Shown here piece after piece: positions 42,455-51,884 of a stretch of DNA of 64,000 nt. The notes beneath the pieces are model-generated. The model had not been told where the DNA came from and did not search any database. It worked only from the letters and a program-made list of their open reading frames with translations. The position numbers and the translations under genes were made by a program. Position 1 is the first letter of the stretch, and each line of letters begins with the position of its first letter. The stretch is from NCBI RefSeq assembly GCF_016907435.1, contig NZ_JAFBBZ010000001.1, positions 372,001-436,000 of the forward strand, given 5' to 3'. The DNA is from Nocardioides salarius. Its GTDB lineage: Bacteria > Actinomycetota > Actinomycetes > Propionibacteriales > Nocardioidaceae.

Positions 42455-45120
42455 ATCTCCCCCTGCAGGGTCGCGACCAGGCCGTCGACCTCGTCGGGCT
42501 TGATCAGCACGTCACGGGCCTTGGAGCCCTCGGAGGGACCGACCACGCCACGGGACTCCAGGATGTCCATGAGGCGGCCGGCCTTGGCGAAGCCCACGCG
42601 GAGCTTGCGCTGCAGCATCGAGGTGGAGCCGAACTGGGTCGAGACGACCAGCTCGATCGCCTGGATGACCAGGTCCATGTCGTCGCCGATGTCGTCGTCG
42701 AGGTCGCGCTTGGCGGCCGCCGGGGCGGTCACGTCCTCGCGGTAGGTCGGCTCCAGCTGGGTCTTGCAGTGCTGCACGACCTGCGCGATCTCGGCCTCGG
42801 TGACCCAGGAGCCCTGCACACGCACGGCCTTGGAGGCCCCCATGGGCAGGAACAGCCCGTCACCCTGGCCGACCAGCTTCTCCGCACCCGGCTGGTCGAG
42901 GATGACCCGGCTGTCGGAGAGGCTCGAGGTGGCGAAGGCCAGCCTGCTCGGCACGTTGGCCTTGATCAGGCCGGTGACGACGTCGACGCTGGGGCGCTGG
43001 GTGGCCAGCACCAGGTGGATGCCGGCCGCTCGGGCCAGCTGGGTGATCCGCACGACCGCGTCCTCGACGTCGCGGGGGGCGACCATCATCAGGTCGGCGA
43101 GCTCGTCGACGATCACCAGCAGGTAGGGGTAGGGCGAGAGCTCGCGCTCGCTGCCCGGGGGCACCTCCACCTTCCCGGCCCGCACCGCCTTGTTGAAGTC
43201 GTCGATGTGGCGGAAGCCGAAGTTGGCCAGGTCGTCGTAGCGCATGTCCATCTCGCGCACGACCCAGGCCAGCGCCTCGGCGGCCTTCTTGGGGTTGGTG
43301 ATGATCGGGGTGATCAGGTGCGGCACGCCCTCGTAGGCGTTGAGCTCGACCCGCTTGGGGTCGACCATGATCATCCGGACCTCGTCGGGCGTGGAGCGCA
43401 TCAGGATCGAGGTGATCATCGAGTTGATGAACGACGACTTGCCCGAGCCGGTGGCACCGGCCACCAGCAGGTGCGGCATCTTCGCCAGGTTGGCGACGAC
43501 GAAGCCGCCCTCCACGTCCTTGCCCAGGCCGCAGACCATCGGGTGGTGGTCGCTGCGGGCCGTGCCCGAGCGCAGCACGTCGCCGAGGCTGACGATCTCC
43601 TTGTCGATGTTGGGGATCTCGATGCCGATCGCGGACTTGCCCGGGATCGGGCTGAGGATCCGCACGTCGGCCGAGGCGACGGCGTACGCGATGTTCTTGC
43701 TGAGCGCGGTGACCTTCTCGACCTTAATGCCGGCGCCGAGCTCCACCTCGTAGCGGGTGACCGTGGGTCCCCGGGTGTAGCCGGTGACCTGGGCGTCGAT
43801 GCCGAACTCGTCGAGCACGTTGGTCAGGCGGGCGACGACGTCGTCGCTGGCCTTCGAGCGGGCCTTGTGCACCGAGCCGGGCTTGAGCACCTCGTTGGCC
43901 GGCAGCGAGTAGGTGATGTCGCCCGAGAGCGAGAGCTGCTCGACGCGCGGGGGCAGCGGCGAGTGCGGCGGCGGCTCGAGCTCCTCCTTGGCGGCCTCGG
44001 GCTCGGGCACGACCGGGGCGGGGGCGAAGATGTCCACGCCGACGCTGCTGTCCTCGCGCTCGCCGCGCGCGGCCTGCTGCTCGACGGTGAGGTCCTCGTC
44101 CATCGCCACGTCGAGGGCGTCGCGCTCCCGCTTGCGCTTGCGCTTGTCGATCTCGCGGTCGCTGAGCACCGGGGTGTCGTACGCCGGGTCGCCCATGTCG
44201 GGGTCGATCTCGTCGTCCTCGCGGCGCGAGCGACCGCGCGGGGCGCGCTCGTCGTCGTCGAGGTGGCGGCCCAGGGCCTGGTCGCGCAGGGCCGCGAGCT
44301 TGTCGGGCACCTGGTAGACGGGGGTGGCGGTGACGACCAGCACGCCGAACGCCACGAGCATCAGCAGCAGCGGCACCACGACGTACGTCGAGCGCAGCAG
44401 GTCGAGCAGCAGCGAGGAGACGACGTAGCCCACCGCTCCCCCGCCGGCCTGCAGCGGGGTCGCGTCGCCGGCGACCGGCTGCGGGCTGCCGTTGGCGATG
44501 TGCACGATCCCGAGCAGGCCGAAGGCCAGCGCGGTCCACCCGATGACCTGACGGCCCGCGGGGCCGTTGCTGACCGGATCGCGCATGGTGCGCCAGCCGA
44601 CCCAGACCAGGGCCATCGGCACGAACCAGCCGAGCTTGCCGACGGAGCCGGCGACGGCGGTGCGCACCGGGTCGGTGACCGGGCTCTGGATCTGGAACCA
44701 CACCGCACCCGCGGTCACGACCGCCAGCGCCAGCAGCAGCAGGCCGGCGCCGTCACGACGGTGCTCGGGGTCGAGGTCGCGGGCGCTGCGCCCGATCCCC
44801 CGGGCCAGCGCGCCGACGCCGTGGGCCACGGCCAGCCACACCGCCCCGATCCCGCGCGCCACCGCGCCCAGCGTGAGCAGCACCGGGCTGGGCCCGCTGC
44901 GCACCGCGCGAGGGGCCGGCCGCTTGGCCGTGCTCTTCTTCTTGGTCGTCGGGGTGCGCTTGGAGCTCGACGGGCGCTTGCCGGTCGAGCTCGCGCGCGC
45001 AGCGCTGGTGGTGGAGGTACTCCGAGGTCGGGTGCTTGAGCTGCCGGACCGGGTCGAGGACCCGTTCGTGGACGTGCTCGTGCTCCGCGACCCCGGCGGG
45101 GAAGACGTACGGGTCGCCAT
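42451..45120 (-). CDS. ftsK: DNA translocase FtsK
   Basis: This 889-residue protein pumps chromosomal DNA at the division septum. A basic Ser/Thr/Lys-rich N-terminus is followed by four or more membrane helices (about 60-270), an acidic linker, then the alpha/beta motor with Walker [10 protein letters not shown] (about 552-560), [17 protein letters not shown] and Walker [14 protein letters not shown]. The C-terminal winged-helix gamma domain (about 825-889) reads KOPS-type sites. I chose the ATG at 45120 because TAGGGT sits seven bases before it; the alternative 27 bases upstream lies beyond that promoter. Confidence 0.95.
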   Translation of the reverse strand: MATRTSSPPGSRSTSTSTNGSSTRSGSSSTRPRSTSTTSAARASSTGKRPSSSKRTPTTKKKSTAKRPAPRAVRSGPSPVLLTLGAVARGIGAVWLAVAHGVGALARGIGRSARDLDPEHRRDGAGLLLLALAVVTAGAVWFQIQSPVTDPVRTAVAGSVGKLGWFVPMALVWVGWRTMRDPVSNGPAGRQVIGWTALAFGLLGIVHIANGSPQPVAGDATPLQAGGGAVGYVVSSLLLDLLRSTYVVVPLLLMLVAFGVLVVTATPVYQVPDKLAALRDQALGRHLDDDERAPRGRSRREDDEIDPDMGDPAYDTPVLSDREIDKRKRKRERDALDVAMDEDLTVEQQAARGEREDSSVGVDIFAPAPVVPEPEAAKEELEPPPHSPLPPRVEQLSLSGDITYSLPANEVLKPGSVHKARSKASDDVVARLTNVLDEFGIDAQVTGYTRGPTVTRYEVELGAGIKVEKVTALSKNIAYAVASADVRILSPIPGKSAIGIEIPNIDKEIVSLGDVLRSGTARSDHHPMVCGLGKDVEGGFVVANLAKMPHLLVAGATGSGKSSFINSMITSILMRSTPDEVRMIMVDPKRVELNAYEGVPHLITPIITNPKKAAEALAWVVREMDMRYDDLANFGFRHIDDFNKAVRAGKVEVPPGSERELSPYPYLLVIVDELADLMMVAPRDVEDAVVRITQLARAAGIHLVLATQRPSVDVVTGLIKANVPSRLAFATSSLSDSRVILDQPGAEKLVGQGDGLFLPMGASKAVRVQGSWVTEAEIAQVVQHCKTQLEPTYREDVTAPAAAKRDLDDDIGDDMDLVIQAIELVVSTQFGSTSMLQRKLRVGFAKAGRLMDILESRGVVGPSEGSKARDVLIKPDEVDGLVATLQGEM

Positions 45121-45127
45121 GCTGGCC

Positions 45128-45133
45128 ACCCTA
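45128..45133 (-). promoter_or_regulatory. -10 box of ftsK operon (leaderless)
   Basis: TAGGGT on the minus strand, seven bases before the ATG at 45120. It decides the ftsK start. Confidence 0.55.
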
Positions 45134-45234
45134 GGGGAACGCCTCACCAGTCCCAGGGATTAACACTCGCCCCACCCTCACGTGTCGCTTGAGGGTTTTG
45201 CACGAGCAGCTCGGGGCGAGGCACGAGCCCCGAG

Positions 45235-45422
45235 CGTGGGCTCGGGCAGGTCGAGCAAGCCCCGCGGCCGAGGAACGAGGCCGCGACGGGCGGGTCGAGA
45301 CCACCCGACCCACCGACGAGGCACGATCCGCGTGGGCTCGGGCAGGTCGAGCAAGCCCCGCGGCCGAGGAACGAGGCCGCGACGGGCGGGTCGAGACCAC
45401 CCGACCCACCGACGAGGCACGA
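45235..45422. repeat. Two 92-base direct repeats between rnj and ftsK
   Basis: The 315-base gap (45121-45435) holds two copies of a 92-base unit (45235-45326 and 45331-45422), four bases apart and apparently identical. A remnant GAGGCACGAGCCCC lies at 45218-45231. Each unit contains the hairpins CGCGGCC/GGCCGCG (9-base loop) and GGGTCG/CGACCC (8-base loop). Its core begins GGTCGAGCA and ends GAGACC, like the A unit at 31138-31520. Confidence 0.85.
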
Positions 45423-45435
45423 GCCCCAGGGGCGA

Positions 45436-47121
45436 TCAGGACTCGATGACCACCGGGATGATCATCGGGCGGCGCCGGTGGGTGCTGGAGACCCAGCGGC
45501 CGATGACGCGGCGCACGGTCTGCTGCAGCTGGTAGGTGTCGGTGCTGCCCTCGGCGACGGCGAGGTCGAGCGCCTCGATGATGGCCGGCTTGACCTCCTC
45601 GAGGCTGGCAGCGTCGATGGCGTTGCCGCGGGCGTGGATCTCGGGACCGCTGGCGACCTTGCCGGTGACCGAGTCCATCACCACGATCACGGAGATGAAC
45701 CCCTCCTCTCCGAGGATCCGCCGGTCCTTCAGGTCCGACTCGGTGACGTCGCCGACCGAGGAGCCGTCGACGTAGACGTAGCCGCAGTCGACCTTGCCGA
45801 CCACCTGGGCCACCCCGTCGACCAGGTCGACGACCACGCCGTCCTCGGCGACCACGACGTTGGGCGCGCCCGTCATCCGGGCCAGCGCGGCGTTGGCCTG
45901 CATGTGCCGGATCTCGCCGTGCACCGGCAGCACGTTGCGCGGCTGCACGATGTTGTAGCAGTAGAGCAGCTCGCCGGCGCTGGCGTGCCCGCTGACGTGC
46001 ACCATCGCGTTGCCCTTGTGCACGACGTTGGCGCCCCAGCGGGCCAGCCCGTTGATGACCCGGTAGACGGCGTTCTCGTTGCCGGGGATCAGGCTCGAGG
46101 CGAGCAGGACGGTGTCGCCCTCCTCGATGTGCACGATGTTGTGGTTGCGCTGCGCGATCCGCGCCAGCGCGCTCATCGGCTCGCCCTGCGAGCCGGTCGA
46201 GATGAGCACCTGGTGCTCGGCCGGCAGCTGCGCGAGCTGCTTGGCCTCCACCACCGTGTTGGGCGGCACCTTGAGGTAGCCCAGGTCGCGGGCGATGCCC
46301 ATGTTGCGCACCATCGAGCGCCCCACCCACGCCACCTGGCGCTCGTGGGCGTACGCCGCGTCGAGGACCTGCTGGACCCGGTGGATGTGGGAGGCGAAGC
46401 AGGCGACGATGATGCGCTGCTCGGAGTCGCGGAACACCTGGTCGATCACGGGGGTGATCGCCTTCTCGGTCGGGGTGAACCCCGGCGTCTCGGCGTTGGT
46501 GGAGTCGGTGAGGAAGAGGTCGACCCCCTCCTCCCCCAGCCTGGCAAAGGCCCGCAGGTCGGTGATCCGCCCGTCGAGGGGCAGCTGGTCCATCTTGAAG
46601 TCGCCGGTGTGCAGCACGGTGCCGGCGCTGGTGCGGATCGCCACGGCCAGCGCGTCGGGGATGGAGTGGTTGACCGCGACGAACTCGAGGTCGAAGGGCC
46701 CGAAGCTGATCCGGTCGCCCTCCCTGACCACGTGGTGCACGGACTCGCGCAGCCGGTGCTCGCGCAGCTTGGAGCCCAGCAGCGCCAGGGTCAGCTCGGA
46801 GCCGACGAGCGGGATGTCCTCGCGCTCGCGCAGCAGGTAGGGCGTGGCCCCGATGTGGTCCTCGTGCCCGTGGGTGAGCACCAGGGCCTCGACGGTGTCG
46901 AGGCGGTCCCTGATCGAGGACCAGTCGGGCAGGATCAGGTCGACGCCGGGCTGGTGGTCCTCGGGGAAGAGCACCCCGCAGTCGACGATGAGCAGGCGGC
47001 CCTGGTGCTCGAAGGCGGTCATGTTGCGACCGACCTCGCCGAGCCCGCCGAAGGGGATCACGCGCAGCCCGTGGTCGGGCAGGGCCGGTGGCGCGGACAG
47101 CTCGGGGTGGGGGTGGGACAT
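45436..47121 (-). CDS. rnj: Ribonuclease J
   Basis: This 561-residue metallo-beta-lactamase/beta-CASP nuclease degrades and processes RNA (endo- and 5'-3' exo-). THGHEDH at 83-89 gives the zinc ligands, with FLTDSTNAE and the beta-CASP HVSGHAS block. A C-terminal domain follows. It precedes ftsK in the same direction and follows dapA by 18 bases; the rnj-dapA neighbourhood is conserved in actinobacteria. An AGGA ribosome site lies about 5 bases before the ATG. Confidence 0.95.
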   Translation of the reverse strand: MSHPHPELSAPPALPDHGLRVIPFGGLGEVGRNMTAFEHQGRLLIVDCGVLFPEDHQPGVDLILPDWSSIRDRLDTVEALVLTHGHEDHIGATPYLLREREDIPLVGSELTLALLGSKLREHRLRESVHHVVREGDRISFGPFDLEFVAVNHSIPDALAVAIRTSAGTVLHTGDFKMDQLPLDGRITDLRAFARLGEEGVDLFLTDSTNAETPGFTPTEKAITPVIDQVFRDSEQRIIVACFASHIHRVQQVLDAAYAHERQVAWVGRSMVRNMGIARDLGYLKVPPNTVVEAKQLAQLPAEHQVLISTGSQGEPMSALARIAQRNHNIVHIEEGDTVLLASSLIPGNENAVYRVINGLARWGANVVHKGNAMVHVSGHASAGELLYCYNIVQPRNVLPVHGEIRHMQANAALARMTGAPNVVVAEDGVVVDLVDGVAQVVGKVDCGYVYVDGSSVGDVTESDLKDRRILGEEGFISVIVVMDSVTGKVASGPEIHARGNAIDAASLEEVKPAIIEALDLAVAEGSTDTYQLQQTVRRVIGRWVSSTHRRRPMIIPVVIES

Positions 47122-47139
47122 GCAGGTCCTGTCTGGTGG

Positions 47140-48066
47140 TCAGGCCTCGGTCGCGCTGGCCGGCAGGAGCCCGGCCGCCGCGAGGCCGACGCGCAGCGCC
47201 TCGACCTCGGTGTCGTCGAGCGCGACCAGGGGCGCGCGGACGTGGCGGTTCTCGAGCACGCCCAGCAGCTGCAGCGCGGCCTTGGCGGTGGTGGCTCCGT
47301 AGTTGGCGACGCCCATGACGGCGTCGATCGCGGGGAGCATCCGCGTGAAGATCTCGAGGGCGGCGGCGTTGTCGCCGCGCGCGTGCGCGTCGGCCATCGC
47401 CCGCAGCTCGCGGCCGGCGACGTGGCCCACGACGCTGACGACGCCGACGGCGCCGTGCGCCAGGTAGCCGAGGTTCGCCTCGTCGTCGCCGGAGTAGACG
47501 GCGTAGCCCATCTGGCCCAGCCGGACCGCGCGCACGAGGTCGCCGACGGCGTCCTTGACCGCGACGACCCGGTCCCAGGCGATGGCCTGCTCGTAGGTCT
47601 CCATGGCGATCGTGGTGCCGGTGCGGCCGGGCACGTCGTAGAGCATCACGGGCAGGTCGGCCGACTCCACGACGGTGCGGAAGTGGTGCAGCACGCCGGC
47701 CTGGCCGGGCTTGTTGTAGTACGGGGTGACCAGCAGGATGCCGTCGACGCCGATCTTCTCGGCCTGCTGGGCCAGCTCGACCGAGTGCGCGGTGGCGTTG
47801 GTGCCGACGCCGGCGACCACGACCGCGCGCTCGCCCACGGCGTCCTTGACGGCGGCGAGGATCCTGCCGTCCTCGGCCACCGTCGTGGTCGGCGACTCAC
47901 CGGTCGTGCCCGAAACCACGACGCCGTCGTTGCCGTGCTCGACCAGGTGCGTGGCGATGCGCGCGGTGGCGTCGAGGTCGACCGACCCGTCCGCGTGGAA
48001 CGCGGTGGCCATCGCGGTCAGGACTCGGCCGAACGGCGCGGGGTTCGGCGCGGGGGTCGAGGTCAT
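47140..48066 (-). CDS. dapA: 4-hydroxy-tetrahydrodipicolinate synthase
   Basis: This 308-residue TIM-barrel aldolase condenses pyruvate with aspartate semialdehyde in lysine and diaminopimelate synthesis. VSGTTGESPT is the substrate loop, MLYDVPGRTG holds the catalytic Tyr, and VVAVKDAVGD the Schiff-base Lys. The ATG at 48066 has TAACCT six bases upstream, so the mRNA is probably leaderless. It is followed by rnj at 18 bases. Confidence 0.95.
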   Translation of the reverse strand: MTSTPAPNPAPFGRVLTAMATAFHADGSVDLDATARIATHLVEHGNDGVVVSGTTGESPTTTVAEDGRILAAVKDAVGERAVVVAGVGTNATAHSVELAQQAEKIGVDGILLVTPYYNKPGQAGVLHHFRTVVESADLPVMLYDVPGRTGTTIAMETYEQAIAWDRVVAVKDAVGDLVRAVRLGQMGYAVYSGDDEANLGYLAHGAVGVVSVVGHVAGRELRAMADAHARGDNAAALEIFTRMLPAIDAVMGVANYGATTAKAALQLLGVLENRHVRAPLVALDDTEVEALRVGLAAAGLLPASATEA

Positions 48067-48072
48067 GGGAGC

Positions 48073-48078
48073 AGGTTA
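48073..48078 (-). promoter_or_regulatory. -10 box of dapA-rnj operon (leaderless)
   Basis: TAACCT on the minus strand, six bases before the ATG at 48066. Confidence 0.5.
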
Positions 48079-48083
48079 TCGCT

Positions 48084-48120
48084 GGTTTCGAGACGGTCGC
48101 TGCGCGACCTCCTCAACCGA
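48084..48120. repeat. Isolated B-type repeat upstream of dapA
   Basis: GGTTTCGAGACGGTCGCTGC and following bases form one copy of the B repeat seen at 31265 and 31408. Its hairpin is GGTCGC-TGC-GCGACC (48095-48109), where the other copies have GGTTGC/GCAACC. The changed pair is compensated on both arms. Confidence 0.75.
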
Positions 48121-48137
48121 GGTGCGGGGCGCCCTGC

Positions 48138-49073
48138 TCAACCGACCTGCGGCACGACCTGCTCGGCCACGAGCCGCAGGTGGTCGAGGTCGCCCAGGTC
48201 GAGGGTCTGCAGGTAGAGGCGGGTCTGGCCGGAGCCGTCGTAGCGCCCGATCGTGTCGACGACCTCCTCGACGGTGCCCGCCAGGCCGTTCTCGCGCAGC
48301 TCGTCGGGGTCGCGGCCGATGGCCGCCGCGCGGCGGGCCACGTCGGCCTCGGTCTCGCCCACGCACAGCACGAGCGCGCTGGAGTAGACCAGCGAGGCCG
48401 GGTCGCGGTCGACGGCCTCGCAGGCGGCCCGCACCCTGTCGTGCTGCTCGAGGCCCTCCTCGAAGGGCACGAACGGCAGGTTGAACTCGTCGGCGTACGC
48501 CGCCGCGAGCGCCGGTGTGCGCTTCTTGCCGCGCCCGCCGATGAGCACCGGCGGCCCGCCCCGGTGGCCGTTGCGCTGCACCGGCTTGGGCAGGCCCGGG
48601 GAGTCGAGCACCGTGTGGTGCCGGCCCTCGTAGGTGAAGCCGCCCTCGGTGGACCACAGGCCGGTCACGACCGCCAGCTGCTCCTCGAAGCGGTCGAACC
48701 GCTCGCCCACCGCCGGGAACGGGATGGCGTACTTCTGGTGCTCGGCCTCGAACCAGCCGGCACCGAGACCGAGCTCGACCCGCCCGCCGCTCATCTGGTC
48801 GACGTTGGCCACCGAGATCGCGAGCGGACCCGGGTGACGGAAGGTGGCGCTGGTCATCATGGTGCCGAGCCGGATGGTGCTGGTCTCGCGAGCGAGCCCG
48901 GCCAGCGTGATCCAGGCGTCGCTCGGCCCCGGCAACCCCTCGGTGCCCATGCCCAGGTAGTGGTCGGAGCGGAAGAACGCCCCGAACCCCAGTCGTTCGG
49001 CCTCCTGGGCCACCCTCAGCAGGTCGTCGTAGGTGGCGCCCTGCTGGGGCTCGGTGAAGATGCGCAGCTCCAT
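48138..49073 (-). CDS. LLM-class F420-dependent oxidoreductase
   Basis: This 311-residue protein of the bacterial luciferase-like superfamily is a TIM barrel. ATYDDLLRVAQEAERLGFGAFFRSDHYL is the N-terminal signature, RLGTMMTSATFRHPGPLA and GGRVELGLGAGWFEAEH are typical of F420-type members, and GRGKKRTPALAAAYADEFN is near the cofactor phosphate site. The substrate is unknown. CAGGCT lies six bases before the ATG. It is a single gene between the NUDIX and dapA genes. Confidence 0.9.
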   Translation of the reverse strand: MELRIFTEPQQGATYDDLLRVAQEAERLGFGAFFRSDHYLGMGTEGLPGPSDAWITLAGLARETSTIRLGTMMTSATFRHPGPLAISVANVDQMSGGRVELGLGAGWFEAEHQKYAIPFPAVGERFDRFEEQLAVVTGLWSTEGGFTYEGRHHTVLDSPGLPKPVQRNGHRGGPPVLIGGRGKKRTPALAAAYADEFNLPFVPFEEGLEQHDRVRAACEAVDRDPASLVYSSALVLCVGETEADVARRAAAIGRDPDELRENGLAGTVEEVVDTIGRYDGSGQTRLYLQTLDLGDLDHLRLVAEQVVPQVG

Positions 49074-49079
49074 GGGGCC

Positions 49080-49085
49080 AGCCTG
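49080..49085 (-). promoter_or_regulatory. -10 box of LLM oxidoreductase gene (leaderless)
   Basis: CAGGCT (CANNNT form) on the minus strand, six bases before the ATG at 49073. Confidence 0.35.
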
Positions 49086-49137
49086 CCACCCGCCCGCCGC
49101 CGGCGCCCCGCTGCCGCCCCACGACCTCTCCCCGCGA

Positions 49138-49191
49138 GTTCGTCGACCGGTTGATCAACGGACCCGGCCGTTGATCAACCGGTCGACGAAC
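49138..49191. repeat. Perfect 24-bp inverted repeat with 6-base loop
   Basis: 49138-49161 and 49168-49191 are exact reverse complements (arm begins GTTCGTCGACCGGTTGATCA). The arms themselves contain the palindromes GTCGAC, ACCGGT and TTGATCAA. It could terminate the NUDIX/dfrA/thyA operon, whose last stop is at 49203. The length and nested palindromes are more like a REP-type element. Confidence 0.85.
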
Positions 49192-49202
49192 CCAGGAGGG
49201 GG

Positions 49203-49619
49203 TCAGTGCGGGCGGGGTGCCGCCGACGAGCCGAGGGCGCGCAGGGCGGGCAGCACGTGGTGCTCGAGCATCGGCGCCAGGTCGGCGTGGCCGTCGCCGT
49301 CGAGCGACATCCACCGCAGCTCCGCGATCTCGGCGGCCGCACGCGGCTCCCCCGGCAGCGCGGCGGTGAAGACGGTGGAGTGCAGCTGGCGTCCCGGCTC
49401 GTTGGCGGCCGGCGCCAGGTAGACGCCCAGCGGCACGAGCGCGCCGGGCCCGCCCACGTCGAGGCCGACCTCCTCGCGGGTCTCGCGCACCGCGGCGTCG
49501 TACGCCGACTCGCCGGGCTCGGGCTTGCCGCCGACGAGCATGAAGCGCGCGGTGCCGCGCTTGCGCACGGTGAGCACCTGCTCGTCGCGCACGAAGGCGA
49601 CCGCCGCGACGACGATCAT
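49203..49619 (-). CDS. NUDIX hydrolase
   Basis: This 138-residue protein has the full Nudix box G-x5-E-x7-R-E-x2-E-E-x-G (GKPEPGESAYDAAVRETREE then VGLD, about 32-55). It hydrolyses a nucleoside diphosphate derivative. MutT-like cleaning of oxidised dNTPs is a natural guess beside thyA and dfrA, but the specificity residues are not diagnostic. It lies 28 bases after dfrA and is probably co-transcribed. Confidence 0.92.
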   Translation of the reverse strand: MIVVAAVAFVRDEQVLTVRKRGTARFMLVGGKPEPGESAYDAAVRETREEVGLDVGGPGALVPLGVYLAPAANEPGRQLHSTVFTAALPGEPRAAAEIAELRWMSLDGDGHADLAPMLEHHVLPALRALGSSAAPRPH

Positions 49620-49647
49620 CGGGTGATCACCGGGCGGTACCGGGCGG

Positions 49648-50151
49648 TCACCGGCGCTCCCACCAGACCCAGTCGAGGCCCAGGTCGGGCCGGTGCTCGC
49701 GGCGGGTCTCGGTCCACTCGTCGAGGGAGAACACCGGGTAGGTCGCGTCGCCGGCGGGCTCGAGGTCGACCTCGGTCAGCACCTGGTGGGTCGCGAGCGG
49801 GAGCGCCAGGCGGTAGACCTCCCCTCCCCCGGCGACGACCACGTCGCCCGGCAGGTCGGCGGCGACCCCGAGCGCCTCGTCGAGGCTGCGCACCACGCGC
49901 ACGTCGTCGAACCCGGGGTCGAACGACGGGTCGCGGGTCAGCACGACCGTGGTGCGGCCCGGCAGCGGGCGCCCGATCGAGTCCCAGGTGCGCCGGCCCA
50001 TCACCAGGACGTGGCCGAGCGTCTCGCGCTTGAAGTGGGCGAAGTCCTCGGAGATGCGCCACGGGATGTCGCCGTCGGCACCGATCACGCGGTTGCGGGC
50101 GTACGCCGCGACCAGCACGACGCGCTGGTCGGTGCGGGGAGCGGGCGTCAT
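49648..50151 (-). CDS. dfrA: Dihydrofolate reductase
   Basis: This 167-residue enzyme regenerates tetrahydrofolate with [36 protein letters not shown] carries the Met20-loop and the substrate-binding Asp (SEDF). [11 protein letters not shown] and [14 protein letters not shown] are the NADPH-binding blocks. The ATG at 50151 overlaps the thyA stop (ATGA), the standard thyA-dfrA coupling. Confidence 0.96.
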   Translation of the reverse strand: MTPAPRTDQRVVLVAAYARNRVIGADGDIPWRISEDFAHFKRETLGHVLVMGRRTWDSIGRPLPGRTTVVLTRDPSFDPGFDDVRVVRSLDEALGVAADLPGDVVVAGGGEVYRLALPLATHQVLTEVDLEPAGDATYPVFSLDEWTETRREHRPDLGLDWVWWERR

Positions 50152-50960
50152 ACGGCGATCGGGGCCTTGATCACCGGGTGCGGGTCGTAGCCCTCGAGCG
50201 TGACGTGCTCGAGCTCGAAGGCGTCGATCTCGGTGACCGCGGGGTCCAGGCGCAGCGTCGGCAGCGGCCGGGGCTCGCGGGTCAGCTGCAGGCGGGCCTG
50301 GTCGAGGTGGTTGGTGTAGAGGTGCGCGTCGCCCAGGGTGTGCACGAAGTCGCCGACCTCGAGCCCGGTGACCTGGGCGACCATGTGGGTCAGCAGCGCG
50401 TAGGAGGCGATGTTGAACGGCACGCCGAGGAAGGTGTCGGCCGAGCGCTGGTAGAGCTGGCACGACAGCCGGCCCGGGCCGCCGTCGGGCGAGGGCGCGA
50501 CGTAGAACTGGAAGAGCGTGTGGCAGGGCGGCAGCGCCATGTCGTCGACGTCGGCGACGTTCCAGGCCGAGACGATGTGGCGCCGCGAGTCGGGGTTGGT
50601 GCGGATCTGCTCGACGACCTTGGCGAGCTGGTCGACGTGACCACCGTCGGGTGTGGGCCACGAGCGCCACTGGTGGCCGTAGACCGGGCCGAGGTCGCCG
50701 GCCTCGTCGGCCCACTCGTCCCAGATGCTGATGCCGCGCTCCTGCAGCCACGCGACGTTGGTGTCACCGCGCAGGAACCACAGCAGCTCGCCGAAGACCG
50801 AGCGGGTGTGCACCTTCTTGGTGGTCACCAGGGGGAAGCCCTGGCGCAGGTCGAAGCGCATCTGGTGGCCGAAGACGCTGAGCGTGCCGGTGCCGGTGCG
50901 GTCGGACTTCTCGACGCCCTCGTCGAGGATCCGCTGGAGGAGGTGGAGGTAGGCCTGCAC
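50148..50960 (-). CDS. thyA: Thymidylate synthase
   Basis: This 270-residue ThyA converts dUMP to dTMP with methylene-THF. The catalytic Cys is in [12 protein letters not shown], the phosphate-binding Arg block is [14 protein letters not shown], and [30 protein letters not shown] is conserved (part shown). It makes dihydrofolate, which the coupled dfrA recycles. The GTG at 50960 has TAGGGT six bases upstream. No thyX is seen in the window. Confidence 0.96.
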   Translation of the reverse strand: MQAYLHLLQRILDEGVEKSDRTGTGTLSVFGHQMRFDLRQGFPLVTTKKVHTRSVFGELLWFLRGDTNVAWLQERGISIWDEWADEAGDLGPVYGHQWRSWPTPDGGHVDQLAKVVEQIRTNPDSRRHIVSAWNVADVDDMALPPCHTLFQFYVAPSPDGGPGRLSCQLYQRSADTFLGVPFNIASYALLTHMVAQVTGLEVGDFVHTLGDAHLYTNHLDQARLQLTREPRPLPTLRLDPAVTEIDAFELEHVTLEGYDPHPVIKAPIAV

Positions 50961-50966
50961 GCCCCG

Positions 50967-50972
50967 ACCCTA
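50967..50972 (-). promoter_or_regulatory. -10 box of thyA-dfrA operon (leaderless)
   Basis: TAGGGT on the minus strand, six bases before the GTG at 50960. Confidence 0.5.
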
Positions 50973-50986
50973 GCGCCGCGGCCCGG

Positions 50987-51835
50987 TCACAGGTGCAGCT
51001 CGCCCGCGATGGTGGTGCGCGTGGCCCCGCCGACCCAGACCTGCGCGTCGGACCCCTGGCCCTCCAGGTCGACGTGCACGCGTCCGCGACGACCGATGGC
51101 GGTGCCCTGAGCGGCGACGTACGACGTCGCGAGCCCCTCGCCCAGCACCCGCTCCCCCAGCAACCACTGGGCCAGGCCGGCGTTGAGGCTGCCGGTGACC
51201 GGGTCCTCGGGCACCCCGATGCCGGGGCAGAAGGCCCGCACCTCCAGCGCCGCCTCCGAGCCGGTTGCGTGGGCGCCGACGACCCCGATCTCCAGGTCGT
51301 CGAAGGCCGACCAGTCGGGCCGCAGGCCGAGCACGGCGTCGGCGTCGCGCAGCAGCACCGCCACCCAGCCCGGCCCGTTGTCGACCCACGCCGCCGCGCG
51401 GACCTCGTCGGGCGCCAGGCCCAGCGCCCGGCGCACCCGCGCCAGGTCGGCCTCCTCGACCGGGCCCGAGCGCAGCAGCGGCGGGGCGGCGAAGGCCAGC
51501 CGCTCCCCGTCGCGGCGCACCGGCACCAGCCCGGCACCGCACTCCTGCACCACCGTCTCGCCCTGAGCGAGGCCGCCGGCCTCGAGCCAGGCGTGCGCCG
51601 AGCCGAGGGTCGGGTGGCCCGCGAAGGGCAGCTCCTCGCCCGGCGTGAAGATCCGCAGCCGGTAGTCGGCCGCCGGGTCGGTGGGACGCAGCAGGAACGT
51701 CGTCTCCGACAGGTTGGTCCAGCGCGCGAACGCCGCCATCTGCTCGGTGGTGAGGTCGTCGGCGTCGTGGACCACCGCGACCGGGTTGCCGAGCAGCGGC
51801 TCGGTGCTGAACACGTCGACCTGGCTCATCCGCAC
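50987..51835 (-). CDS. PhzF-family isomerase
   Basis: This 282-residue protein has the diaminopimelate-epimerase-like double fold of PhzF. MSQVDVFSTEPLLGNPVAVV and NLSETTF (catalytic Glu at about 44) are in the first half, FAGHPTLGSAH in the middle, and PEDPVTGSLNAGLAQWLL in the second half. There are no phenazine genes nearby, so this is one of the many PhzF homologues of unknown substrate. The GTG at 51835 has TAGAGT six bases upstream. Confidence 0.9.
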   Translation of the reverse strand: MRMSQVDVFSTEPLLGNPVAVVHDADDLTTEQMAAFARWTNLSETTFLLRPTDPAADYRLRIFTPGEELPFAGHPTLGSAHAWLEAGGLAQGETVVQECGAGLVPVRRDGERLAFAAPPLLRSGPVEEADLARVRRALGLAPDEVRAAAWVDNGPGWVAVLLRDADAVLGLRPDWSAFDDLEIGVVGAHATGSEAALEVRAFCPGIGVPEDPVTGSLNAGLAQWLLGERVLGEGLATSYVAAQGTAIGRRGRVHVDLEGQGSDAQVWVGGATRTTIAGELHL

Positions 51836-51841
51836 GCGCCG

Positions 51842-51847
51842 ACTCTA
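51842..51847 (-). promoter_or_regulatory. -10 box of PhzF-family gene (leaderless)
   Basis: TAGAGT on the minus strand, six bases before the GTG at 51835. Confidence 0.5.
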
Positions 51848-51884
51848 GGTGTACCCGGCCACGAGGCCGGCGCGGACGGGTCGC

